Below, piece after piece: positions 15,785 through 23,462 of a DNA stretch of 33,913 nt. Position 1 is the first letter of the stretch, and the number at the start of each line of letters is the position of its first letter. The DNA is from Actinomadura fibrosa. Lineage in GTDB: Bacteria > Actinomycetota > Actinomycetes > Streptosporangiales > Streptosporangiaceae. The DNA lies in NCBI RefSeq assembly GCF_900659615.1, contig NZ_CAACUY010000086.1, positions 1 through 33,913 of the forward strand, given 5' to 3'. The notes below the pieces were generated by a model. It was not told the origin of the DNA and did not search any database. It worked only from the letters and a program-made list of their open reading frames with translations. A program made the translations under genes and the position numbers.

Positions 15785-16863
15785 GCGTGCTCCTTGACGT
15801 TGCCAGCGGTGGTGGTCGCGCGCACGGGCGCGTCGACGGGAACGAGCGCGCCGCCCTCCGCGGCGCTGCGGGTGGCGGCCTCCAGCAGCGCGACGACCCG
15901 CAGGCCCGCGCGGCCGTCCGTGCGCGCGGGACGGCCCTCGGCGATCGCGGCGGCGAGCTCCGCCATCACCTCGCGCAGCGCCTCCCGCTCCGGCAGCGCC
16001 GGGACGAGGATGTCGCCGACCCGGTAGGAGATCAGGGCGTCGCGCCGCTCGTCCGGGCCGAGGGAGCCCGCCGGGGCCAGGTCCACGCCGCGGTCGTACA
16101 CGGCCAGCCGCTGGACGGGGTTGAGGTCGTCCCAGACGATCGTCCGCCGGGACCCGCCGATCACCGTCGTGCGGATCTTCGTGGGGCTGAGCCAGTTGAC
16201 GTGGACGTGCGCCATCACGCCGGTGGACAGCCGCACCGACAGGTGCGCCACGCACAGCCGCCCCGCGTCGATGGGGTCGCTGCCGCGCGCGGCGACGGCC
16301 TCCATCCGCACCCCGTCCGGCAGGACGTGGTCGAGGATCGACAGGTCGTGCGGCGCGAGGTCCCACAGGACGTCCACGTCCGGCTGCACCAGCCCGAGGT
16401 TGATGCGCACCGAGTCGACGAACTGGACGTCGCCGATCTCGCCGCCGCGGACCAGCTCGCGGATCTTCCGGACGGCCGGGGTGTAGCAGTACGTGTGGTC
16501 GCACATCAGCACCAGCCCCGACCGCTCCGCGAGGTCGACGAGCTTCGCGCCGTCGTGCGCGCTCGGCGTCAGCGGCTTCTCGACCAGCACGTGCTTGCCG
16601 GCCTCCAGCGCCGCCCGGACGAGGTCGAAGTGCGTCGCGGCCGGGGTGGCGATCGCGACGGCGCCGACCCGCGGATCGTCCAGGACCCGCTGGTAGGACG
16701 CCGTCGCGCGGACCGTGGTGTAGGGCCCGAGGACGGCGCGGGCGCGGTCCTCGTCGAGGTCGCACAGCCACTCCAGCCGCAGCGCCGGGGTGGCCTGCGC
16801 CGTCCGGACGAGGTTCGGGCCCCAGTATCCGGCGCCGACCACCGCCAGGCCGATGGGTTCCAT
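15781..16863 (-). CDS. Gfo/Idh/MocA sugar dehydrogenase, WlbA/WbpB-like
   Basis: The protein has 360 residues. It has the Rossmann motif VVGAGYWGPNL (about residues 8-18), the signature EKPL (about 95-98) with the catalytic Lys, and DLAPHDLSIL with the candidate catalytic His about 172. WlbA/WbpB enzymes oxidise C3 of UDP-N-acetylglucosaminuronic acid to give the 3-keto sugar that a DegT enzyme aminates. The presence of two DegT and two acyltransferase genes nearby supports a 3-amino or 2,3-diamino-sugar route, but the substrate is inferred. A UDP-sugar 6-dehydrogenase that would be needed for the uronic acid version is not in the window. The start ATG 16863 has AGAGGAG 8 bases upstream and follows the giant gene by 40 bases. 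Confidence 0.85.
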   Translation of the reverse strand: MEPIGLAVVGAGYWGPNLVRTAQATPALRLEWLCDLDEDRARAVLGPYTTVRATASYQRVLDDPRVGAVAIATPAATHFDLVRAALEAGKHVLVEKPLTPSAHDGAKLVDLAERSGLVLMCDHTYCYTPAVRKIRELVRGGEIGDVQFVDSVRINLGLVQPDVDVLWDLAPHDLSILDHVLPDGVRMEAVAARGSDPIDAGRLCVAHLSVRLSTGVMAHVHVNWLSPTKIRTTVIGGSRRTIVWDDLNPVQRLAVYDRGVDLAPAGSLGPDERRDALISYRVGDILVPALPEREALREVMAELAAAIAEGRPARTDGRAGLRVVALLEAATRSAAEGGALVPVDAPVRATTTAGNVKEHA

Positions 16864-16903
16864 CAGGCGTTCTCCTCTGGTTCGGGGGCTCGGGGTGGGC
16901 GGC

Positions 16904-19900
16904 TCAGGGCTGGGTCGTCGTGAAGACCGGGTCGACCCAGTAGTTGGAGGCGGACGGACTCGCGGGGAAGCCCCCGGATCCGTAGGCGTAGACGCCGTTG
17001 GCCCCGTCGGTGCCGTTGCGCAGCGCGTGCAGGGGCGGCGCGTCCACGCCGGCGTTCGCGAATCCGTTGATGTCGGCGGCGTAGTGCCCGTTGGGCGCCA
17101 GGTATGACACGACGTAGGTGGTCCCGGCCGTCACCTGGACGGGCGTGGAGAACGCGACCTCCTGCCAGCCCGCGGCGGACTCGGCGCCGAACGTCGCGGT
17201 GGCGAGCCGCGTCCCGTCGGCCTTCCAGAGGCTGCCGGTGTGCGTCCCGGTGTTCCCGGGGCCCTTGTAGAAGCGGACGCCGGTGACCCACCCGTCGGAG
17301 TCGGTGCGGAACTTCATCCCGAGCTCCACCGATCCGGAGTCGTCGACGTCCGGGACCTGCGGCTGGTCCTCGTCCGACCAGACCGAGCACGGGCAGGTGC
17401 CCGGCGTGGTCTGCTTCGCCGTGGTGAACGACCAGGTCCGCGACGCGGCGAGCGTGTTGCCCGCGAGGTCCTTCGCGCCGTCGACCTTCACCGTGTAGGC
17501 CGTCTTCCAGCCGAGCGCGGCGGACGGGGTGAACGACGACGTCCGGGTGGCCGGGTCGTAGCTCACCGAGCCGGGCACGGCGGTGCCGCCGGGGCCGGTG
17601 ACCGTGAACTGCACCGTGGCGCCCTGCACGGCCTCGTCGAACGTGACGGACGGGTGGACGGCGCGCGGCACGCTGGTCGCGCCGTTCACCGGGCTGACCG
17701 CGTCGATGGTCGGCGGGGTCGTGTCGCCGGGCGCCGCGACGGAGAACACCGGGTCCACCCAGTAGTTCGCGGCGCCGTACGTCTGGTTCGGGAACCGCGA
17801 CGTCGCGCTGTAGGCGTACACGCCGTTCCCGCCCGCGGCGTCACTGGACGGCGCGTGCAGCGGCGCGTTGTCGTAGGCGTTGCCGAACGAGCCGCCGTCG
17901 ACCGCGTAGTGCCCCTTCGGCGCGAAGTAGGACGCGACGTAGGTGGTCCCGGCGGTCACCTGGACGGGCGCGGAGAACGTCATCGTCTGCCAGCCGGACG
18001 CGCTCTCCCCGGTGAACGTCCCGGTGCCGAGGCGCGTGCCGTCCGCCCGCCAGAGCGTGCCGGTGTGCGTGCCGGTGTTGCCCGCCCCCTTGTAGAAGCG
18101 GACGCCCGAGATCCATCCGGCCTGGTCGGTGGTGAACTTGACGCCCACCTCGACCGCGCCGCCGTCGGTGGACGCGGGCGTGCCCGGCGCGGCGTCGCTC
18201 GGGAACAGCGTGCACGGGCACGACCCGGACGTGGTGAACGACCACTGCGTCGTCGCCGTCATCGTGTTGCCCGCGGTGTCCTTGGCGCCGGTGACGCTCG
18301 CCGTGTAGGTCGTCGCGGCCGCGAGCCCGCTGGACGGCGTGAACGTCAGGACCCGTCCCGAGGCGTCCAGCGCGGACGTCCCCGCGACCGCCTGCCCGCC
18401 GGGCCCCTTCAGGGCGAACACCGGGGACCCGGACCGGACCGCCTCGTTGAAGGTCACCGCGACCTTCCCGCCCGTCGGGACGCTCGTCGCGTCGTTCCCC
18501 GGGCTCTTCGCCGCGACGGCCGGCGGGGTCGTGTCCGGCGGCGGCGAGAACACGACGTCCACCCAGTAGTTCGTGGACCCGGACGTCTGGTTCGGGAACC
18601 CGCGCGCGCCGTACTTGAACACGCCGTTCCCGCCGCCGTTGCCGTCGGCGAGCGCGTGCAGCGGCGGGTTGTCGGCCGCGCGGCCGAGCCCGCCATAGTC
18701 GGCCGAGTACCAGCCCTTGGTGGTGTGGTACGAGGCGACATAGGTCGTCCCGGCGGTCACCTGGACGGGCGTGGAGAACGTGACCTCCTGCCAGCCGAGC
18801 GTGGACTCGTTCGCGAACGTCGCGTTCGCGAGCTGCTGCCCCGCCGCCGTCCACAGCGTGCCGATGTGCGTGCCGTCGTTGTTGCGGCCCTTGTAGAACC
18901 GGACGCCCTTGACGAACCCGTCGGCGTCGGCGGTGAACCGCACGCCGAGCTCCAGCTCGTTCCCGTCGGCGACGCCCTCGATCGCGGGCGCCGTGTCGTC
19001 CGCCCAGATGCTGCACGGGCACACCCCGGGCTGCGGCGTCGCCTTCGCCGTCGTGAACGCGTAGGTGAAGTCCTGCATCGCGTTGCCCGCGTCGTCTTTG
19101 GCGCCCGTGACGGTCGCGGTGAGCTTCGTCGCGGCGGGCAGCGGCGAGGACGGGGTGAGGGTCATGACCGTCCGGGACGCGTCCATGCTCGCCGTCGCCG
19201 GGACCGTCGTCGTGCCGTCCTTCAGCGTGAACGACGCCGTGCCCGCCTGGATCGGCTCGCTGAACGTCACGGTCGGCTTCAGCGACGTCTTCACGCTGGA
19301 CGAGCCCGCGTACGGGGTGTTGTCGACGACGGTCGGGGGCATCGTGTCCGGCGGCTTCACCGTCGCGAACACCACGTCCACGTAGTAGTTGCCGCCCTTG
19401 TAGGTGGACGTCGGGAACCCGCTGCTCCCCGCCCGGTACACGCCGTTGCCGCTGTCCGTCCGCGCCTTCGGCGCGGTCAGCGGCGGGCGCGCGTAGTCGT
19501 TCAGCGAGAAGAAGTTCGCGTCGGCGGCGTAATGCCCGTTCGGCGCGAAGTACGACACGATGTACGTCGTGCCCGCGTCGAGCTGCACGGCGGACGGGAA
19601 CGTGGCGTTCTGCCACCCGGACGCGGTCTCGCCGGTGAACGTCGTCGTCGCGAGCCGCGTCCCGTCCGCCTTCCACAGGCTCCCGGTGTGCGTGCCGGTG
19701 TTGCCCGTGCCTTTGTAGAACCGGACGCCGGTCGCCCAGCCCGAAACCGAGGACGTGAACTTCACCCCGGCTTCGAGGGACGTGGTGTCGCTGTCGGCGG
19801 GCATCGCCGGGACGGCGGAATCGCCGAACAGGCGGCAGGGGCAGCCGACGCCGACCTGCACCCCGGCGCCCGGGGTCTCGATGTTCCCGCTGTCGTCGAC

Positions 19901-21757
19901 CGCGCGGGTCCTGATGGTGACCGGCCCGTTGCCGGTCGCGTCCCACTTGTACGTCCACGTCCCGCGGCCCTCGGCCGGATGCCACGTGGACCCTCCGTCG
20001 GTGGACACCTCGACGCCGCCGACCTGGCCGCCGGCGTCGGTCGCCGTCCCGGTGACCGTCACCGTCCGGCCGTTCACGATCTGCGTGCCGGGCGTCGGCG
20101 ACGTCACCGCCGACACCGGCGCGATGTGGTCGAGGGACGCCGTCGCGCGGGTCAGGCCGGTCTGGAGCGCGTACGGCTGCACGCCCATGTCCGCGAACAG
20201 GTTGACCGTCGCCTGCCGGATGCTCGCGTCCGGCGCGGTCGGCGCGTCCGACGGCCCGTCGTGCGTCGCGTCCAGGCCCCACGACCACTGCACCGTTCCG
20301 GCGCCGAACACGAGCGCTCCGCTCGGCGCCCTGTACATCGTCAGATGGTGGGTCGCGGTGCCGGCCGCGACGTTCGAGCCGTAGTCGATGAGCTTCTCCG
20401 GCACGTCCGCGGTCGTCGTGGACATCCGGAACAACCCCGCCGGGCGGGCGCCGTTGTCGAGGTCCTCGTCCCACTCGTAGCCGAGCGTCTGGTCGGCGAG
20501 CGTCAGCGTCCCGGACGTCTGGCTCCCGGCGGCCGTGCCCCGCCAAAGCCGCATCTTCCCGTCCGCCGCGGGCACCTTCATCGCCACGCCGCAGCAGTTC
20601 ACCGTCCAGATCGAACCCGTCAGCCCGTTCTCCGGGCGGCCCCCGTCGGCGGGCGGGCTGAACCGCGGATCTCGCCAGCTCCCCGTCCACGTCCCGGTCG
20701 GGTCGGTCCGCGTGTTGTCGCGCGTCTCCTTGTAGGTGACCAGCGTCCGATAGGGGACGTTGCCGGCGCCCGCCTCCCAGCGGGTCTTCCAGAACACCTC
20801 GTTACCGCTGAAGAACGCGAGGCTGAGCCCGGCGTCGCGGGCCGCCTCCACGTTGGCGCGCTCGGCGCCCGACCAGTACTCGTCATGCCCCACCGACAGG
20901 AACGTCTTGTGGTTCCTCAGCAGCGCGCCGCGCTGGTCGACGTCGGCGCTCGCCATGTAGCTGACGTCGTACCCGTTCGCCTCCAGGAAGCGGATCATCG
21001 GGTACTCGTTCGCGAACACGAAGTCCCGCCCCCACGGGGTGCCCTCGCGCGTGTCGAACGGCCGGTTGTAGCTGACCTTCACCGCACGGCCCGGCGCGGC
21101 GGTGCTGTCGCCGAAGTACAGGCTGTTGCCGCCCCACCGGTTGTAGGCCTGCCAGGTCGCGTCGGACGTCTTGAACAGCAGGTCCGAGTGGCTCGCGTCG
21201 TTCCGGACGACGAACATGACGTGGTTGTCGTCCTCGGTGCCGTCGGTGCGCGTGATGTGCGCGAAGTAGACCCCCGACACCGCGTCGGACGGGACCGTCC
21301 AGCTCGCCGACACGCCCCAGTTGCCGCAGTCGACCAGACCGGTCGCGTCGTCGCTCTGGCAGGACGGCTGCTGCTGCGGAAGCGGCGCCGACGGCGACAC
21401 CGAGCCGATCTTTCGGGCACCGTCGCCGCCGTAATAGCCCATACGGTAGATATCGATCGAGTACGACCGCGCGGGCGTGTTGACTTTGAACTGGACCTGC
21501 TGCCCGACATTGACGCTGAAGGCCGCCGCAAAACCCTCGATCGTCTGTCCGGCCCCGGAGATCTTCTCCCACTCCGAGGACGGTGATCCCGGCTTGGAAT
21601 TCTCGCACGCCACCGGATTGCCGCCGCTGTCGCACGGCCCCGCGGCGGCCCGCACCGGCGGCTGCGCCAGGGCCGCCAGACCCGTCGCCACCAGCGCGAA
21701 CACGATCACCGCCAGAACGGCCCCGCGGCCCCCGCGCCGCCTCGTCCGCCCTTTCAC
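16904..21757 (-). CDS. Giant secreted protein: DMF-like domain, Ig domains and four DUF4082 modules
   Basis: The protein is about 1617 residues. An Arg-rich start and hydrophobic stretch (VLAVIVFALVATGLAALA) end at AAA, giving a Sec-type signal peptide (about residues 1-45). Residues about 50-540 resemble the N,N-dimethylformamidase large-subunit domain, with VGHDEYWS (His 291, Tyr 294) and GNEVFWK. An Ig-like domain (about 543-637) and then four DUF4082 modules (about 638-798, 913-1070, 1179-1341, 1454-1617) follow, the latter separated by Big_5/SbsA-type Ig domains. Each DUF4082 opens with Cys-Pro-Cys and contains GVRFYKG, THTGSLW-like and YVVSY-like strands. DUF4082 is often taken as a carbohydrate-binding module; that is inference. 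No membrane anchor or LPXTG is seen, so it is released or glycan-bound. I chose GTG 21757; in-frame starts at 21862 or 21913 would place about 35-52 residues before the signal peptide. It heads the polysaccharide operon. Confidence 0.85.
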   Translation of the reverse strand: MKGRTRRRGGRGAVLAVIVFALVATGLAALAQPPVRAAAGPCDSGGNPVACENSKPGSPSSEWEKISGAGQTIEGFAAAFSVNVGQQVQFKVNTPARSYSIDIYRMGYYGGDGARKIGSVSPSAPLPQQQPSCQSDDATGLVDCGNWGVSASWTVPSDAVSGVYFAHITRTDGTEDDNHVMFVVRNDASHSDLLFKTSDATWQAYNRWGGNSLYFGDSTAAPGRAVKVSYNRPFDTREGTPWGRDFVFANEYPMIRFLEANGYDVSYMASADVDQRGALLRNHKTFLSVGHDEYWSGAERANVEAARDAGLSLAFFSGNEVFWKTRWEAGAGNVPYRTLVTYKETRDNTRTDPTGTWTGSWRDPRFSPPADGGRPENGLTGSIWTVNCCGVAMKVPAADGKMRLWRGTAAGSQTSGTLTLADQTLGYEWDEDLDNGARPAGLFRMSTTTADVPEKLIDYGSNVAAGTATHHLTMYRAPSGALVFGAGTVQWSWGLDATHDGPSDAPTAPDASIRQATVNLFADMGVQPYALQTGLTRATASLDHIAPVSAVTSPTPGTQIVNGRTVTVTGTATDAGGQVGGVEVSTDGGSTWHPAEGRGTWTYKWDATGNGPVTIRTRAVDDSGNIETPGAGVQVGVGCPCRLFGDSAVPAMPADSDTTSLEAGVKFTSSVSGWATGVRFYKGTGNTGTHTGSLWKADGTRLATTTFTGETASGWQNATFPSAVQLDAGTTYIVSYFAPNGHYAADANFFSLNDYARPPLTAPKARTDSGNGVYRAGSSGFPTSTYKGGNYYVDVVFATVKPPDTMPPTVVDNTPYAGSSSVKTSLKPTVTFSEPIQAGTASFTLKDGTTTVPATASMDASRTVMTLTPSSPLPAATKLTATVTGAKDDAGNAMQDFTYAFTTAKATPQPGVCPCSIWADDTAPAIEGVADGNELELGVRFTADADGFVKGVRFYKGRNNDGTHIGTLWTAAGQQLANATFANESTLGWQEVTFSTPVQVTAGTTYVASYHTTKGWYSADYGGLGRAADNPPLHALADGNGGGNGVFKYGARGFPNQTSGSTNYWVDVVFSPPPDTTPPAVAAKSPGNDATSVPTGGKVAVTFNEAVRSGSPVFALKGPGGQAVAGTSALDASGRVLTFTPSSGLAAATTYTASVTGAKDTAGNTMTATTQWSFTTSGSCPCTLFPSDAAPGTPASTDGGAVEVGVKFTTDQAGWISGVRFYKGAGNTGTHTGTLWRADGTRLGTGTFTGESASGWQTMTFSAPVQVTAGTTYVASYFAPKGHYAVDGGSFGNAYDNAPLHAPSSDAAGGNGVYAYSATSRFPNQTYGAANYWVDPVFSVAAPGDTTPPTIDAVSPVNGATSVPRAVHPSVTFDEAVQGATVQFTVTGPGGTAVPGSVSYDPATRTSSFTPSAALGWKTAYTVKVDGAKDLAGNTLAASRTWSFTTAKQTTPGTCPCSVWSDEDQPQVPDVDDSGSVELGMKFRTDSDGWVTGVRFYKGPGNTGTHTGSLWKADGTRLATATFGAESAAGWQEVAFSTPVQVTAGTTYVVSYLAPNGHYAADINGFANAGVDAPPLHALRNGTDGANGVYAYGSGGFPASPSASNYWVDPVFTTTQP
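16907..19846. repeat. Four DUF4082-Ig repeat units within the giant gene
   Basis: Modules lie at about 16907-17397, 17735-18222, 18547-19021 and 19366-19846. They share long nearly identical DNA runs, for example around the AGTTYVxSY and GVRFYKG codons. The spacing of about 820 bp corresponds to one DUF4082 plus one Ig domain, so the gene grew by internal duplication of a two-domain unit. The last unit has no trailing Ig domain. Confidence 0.85.
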
Positions 21758-21777
21758 GACACCCGCACCAAGACCAT
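21754..21777 (-). CDS. Possible 7-residue leader peptide coupled to the giant gene
   Basis: A strong Shine-Dalgarno-like GGAGGGGG (about 21782-21789) precedes an ATG at 21777 that reads MVLVRVS and stops at TGA 21756-21754. The stop overlaps the GTG start of the giant gene as GTGA. The giant gene's own GTG lacks a ribosome binding site at normal distance, so entry through this short frame and re-initiation would explain its translation. Chance cannot be excluded, because the frame is only 8 codons. Confidence 0.35.
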   Translation of the reverse strand: MVLVRVS

Positions 21778-21952
21778 TGTTCCCCCTCCGGCCCCACCCC
21801 GTGAGCGAAAACCCGGGATGCCGAAGCGAGAACCCAGGTCCGCTCCGATTACCGACTTCCATAAAGCCCGCGCCCGAAAGCACTCCGACTATAAGGTCGA
21901 ATGCGCCGGTCACCTTGCGATTGGCCGGTGGTGGCCTGGCCCGGCCCGGACG
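21758..21952 (-). promoter_or_regulatory. Leader and candidate promoter of the 15-kb minus-strand operon
   Basis: This gap between the acyltransferase stop and the giant gene is less GC-rich than its surroundings. On the minus strand a TATAGT hexamer lies at 21893-21888, a good -10 candidate placing the transcript start near 21881 and a leader of about 125 bases. No TTGACA-like -35 is found at 16-18 bases, so an activator or an alternative sigma factor may be needed. An imperfect direct repeat (GGTTCTCGCT / GGTTTTCGCT) lies in the leader. Confidence 0.35.
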
Positions 21953-22576
21953 TCACCTCGCGGCGAGCGTCAGGCGTCCGCCGCATTCGATGTACCGCTC
22001 CCCCGTCCGCGGGCACCGCCAAAGGATCTCCGCCTCCGCATTTCCCGGACCCTCCGGCGCCTTCTCCAGCGGCACCCCGGCCCGCCCGACCCAGCCGGCC
22101 CGCCGGGCCGGATTGCCGACCACGAGCGCGAAGTCCGGGACGTCCCGCGTCACCACGGCGCCCGCGCCGACGAGGGCGTACCGGCCGACCGTCCGTCCCG
22201 CGACCACGACCGCCCGCGCGCCGACCGACGCGCCCTCCCGCACCGTCACGCCCAGCGCGGTCCAGTCCCCCGGCCGCTTCAGGCCACCGTCCACCTCCGA
22301 CGAGCGCGGGTACGGGTCGTTGGTCAGCACCACCGCCGGGCCGATGAACACCCCGTCCTCCAGCACCGCCGGCTCGTACACCAGCGCGTGGTTCTGGAGC
22401 TTCACCTCGTCGCCGATCCGCACGCCAGGCCCTACATAGGCGCCCCGACCGACGATGCAGTCGCGGCCGAGCCGGGCGTCCTCGCGCACCTGCGCCAGAT
22501 GCCAGACCGTGGTCCCGTCGCCGAGGACGGCGCGCTCGTCCACGTCCGCGCTCGGAAGGATGCGGGCTGCGCCCAT
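21953..22576 (-). CDS. WlbB/WbpD-like hexapeptide N-acyltransferase
   Basis: The product has 207 residues. It is a left-handed beta-helix acyltransferase: VLGDGTTVWHLAQVREDARLG, IVGRGAYVGPGVRIGDEVKLQNHALVYEPAVLEDGVFIGP and VLTNDPYPR match the WlbB/WbpD group, which acetylates the 3-amino group of UDP-2-acetamido-3-amino sugars. The C-terminal part (ILWRCPRTGERYIECGGRL) looks like a small Cys-containing tail known from longer WbpD-like proteins. I chose ATG 22576, with GGAGG 6 bases upstream, over in-frame starts at 22606 and 22615. It is divergent from the GT2 gene across only 41 bp and upstream of the main operon. Together with the WlbA-like enzyme and a DegT protein it completes a plausible 3-amino-sugar branch. 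Confidence 0.85.
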   Translation of the reverse strand: MGAARILPSADVDERAVLGDGTTVWHLAQVREDARLGRDCIVGRGAYVGPGVRIGDEVKLQNHALVYEPAVLEDGVFIGPAVVLTNDPYPRSSEVDGGLKRPGDWTALGVTVREGASVGARAVVVAGRTVGRYALVGAGAVVTRDVPDFALVVGNPARRAGWVGRAGVPLEKAPEGPGNAEAEILWRCPRTGERYIECGGRLTLAAR

Positions 22577-22603
22577 GGGGTGCCTCCGGGAGGGTCGCTG
22601 GTT

Positions 22604-22618
22604 CATACTTCCCACTTG
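22604..22618 (+). promoter_or_regulatory. Candidate -10 box for a leaderless GT2 transcript
   Basis: CATACT at 22604-22609 would put the transcript start at about 22616-22618, on or next to the GTG start of the glycosyltransferase. No ribosome binding site stands at normal distance, so a leaderless transcript, common in actinobacteria, is a reasonable reading. The -35 is weak. Confidence 0.3.
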
Positions 22619-23454
22619 TGGTGAGCATCGTGATCCCCGCGCACAACGAGGAGCGCGTCCTCGGCCGCCTGCTGGACGGCCTGCTGGGCACGGCGGAACC
22701 GGACGAGCTCGACATCGTCGTCGTGCCCAACGGCTGCACCGACGGCACCGCGCGGATCGCGGCGTCCTACGGCCCGGCCGTCCGGGTGGTGGAGGCGCCG
22801 GAGCCGTCGAAGGCCGCCGCGCTGCGGCTCGGCGACGAGGCCGCCCGCCGCTTCCCCCGCCTCTACGTGGACGCCGACGTCGAGCTGCGCACGGACGACG
22901 TCCGCGCGCTCACCGCCGCCCTGGAGCGGCCGGGTGTGGCCGCCGCCGCGCCGTCCCGCCGCCTGGACATGACGGGCCGGCCGTGGCCCGTCCGCTCCTA
23001 CTACCGGGTGTGGACGCGGCTGCCCGAGGTCCGCGGCGGCCTGTTCGGCCGCGGCGTCGTCGCCGTCACCGGCGAGGGCCACGCCCGCCTCGCCGCGCTG
23101 CCCGGCGTCATCGCGGACGACCTCGCCTCCTCGCTGGCCTTCGCCGCCGCGGAGCGCGCCGTCGTCGGGTCGGCGTTCGTGACCGTCCACCCGCCGCGCA
23201 CCTTCGGCGACCTGCTGCGCCGCCGCGAGCGGGCCGCCGCGGGCGTCGAGCAGCTCGAACGCGCCGACCTCCGCCAGCCGGGCGGCTCCGCCCGCACCGG
23301 CCCCGCCGACCTCGCCGCCCTCGTCCGCCGTGACCCCCGCCTCGCCCCCCACGTCGCCGTCTTCCTCGCGGTCGCGGTCATCACCCGCGCCCGCCGCGCC
23401 CGCAAGCGAGGCGACTACAACACCTGGCAACGCGACGAAAGCAGCCGCACCTAG
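22618..23454 (+). CDS. Family 2 glycosyltransferase
   Basis: The product has 278 residues. It shows the GT-A start VSIVIPAHNEERVLGRLLDGLL, the VVVPNGCTDGTARIA patch and the DAD metal-binding motif (LYVDADVELR). GEGHARLAALPGVIADDLA resembles the family's acceptor-side ED/DD region. No transmembrane helix is convincing, apart from a moderately hydrophobic segment near the C terminus (HVAVFLAVAVITRA). It likely transfers one sugar to the lipid-linked repeat unit. GTG 22618 and GTG 22621 are adjacent start options; neither has a clear ribosome binding site. It ends 8 bases before the convergent GT2 gene. Confidence 0.83.
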   Translation: MVSIVIPAHNEERVLGRLLDGLLGTAEPDELDIVVVPNGCTDGTARIAASYGPAVRVVEAPEPSKAAALRLGDEAARRFPRLYVDADVELRTDDVRALTAALERPGVAAAAPSRRLDMTGRPWPVRSYYRVWTRLPEVRGGLFGRGVVAVTGEGHARLAALPGVIADDLASSLAFAAAERAVVGSAFVTVHPPRTFGDLLRRRERAAAGVEQLERADLRQPGGSARTGPADLAALVRRDPRLAPHVAVFLAVAVITRARRARKRGDYNTWQRDESSRT

Positions 23455-23462
23455 CGCGCGGG

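Noticed and set aside
17240..21586. Very long open frame on the plus strand opposite the giant gene
   Set aside because: It mirrors the high third-position GC of the minus-strand gene. Its product is Arg/Val/Gly-rich low complexity without domains, while the minus strand gives clear DUF4082 and Ig domains.
22612..22621. Small inverted repeat CCAC-TT-GTGG over the GT2 start
   Set aside because: Four-base arms are expected by chance in this composition, and no regulator gene is adjacent.
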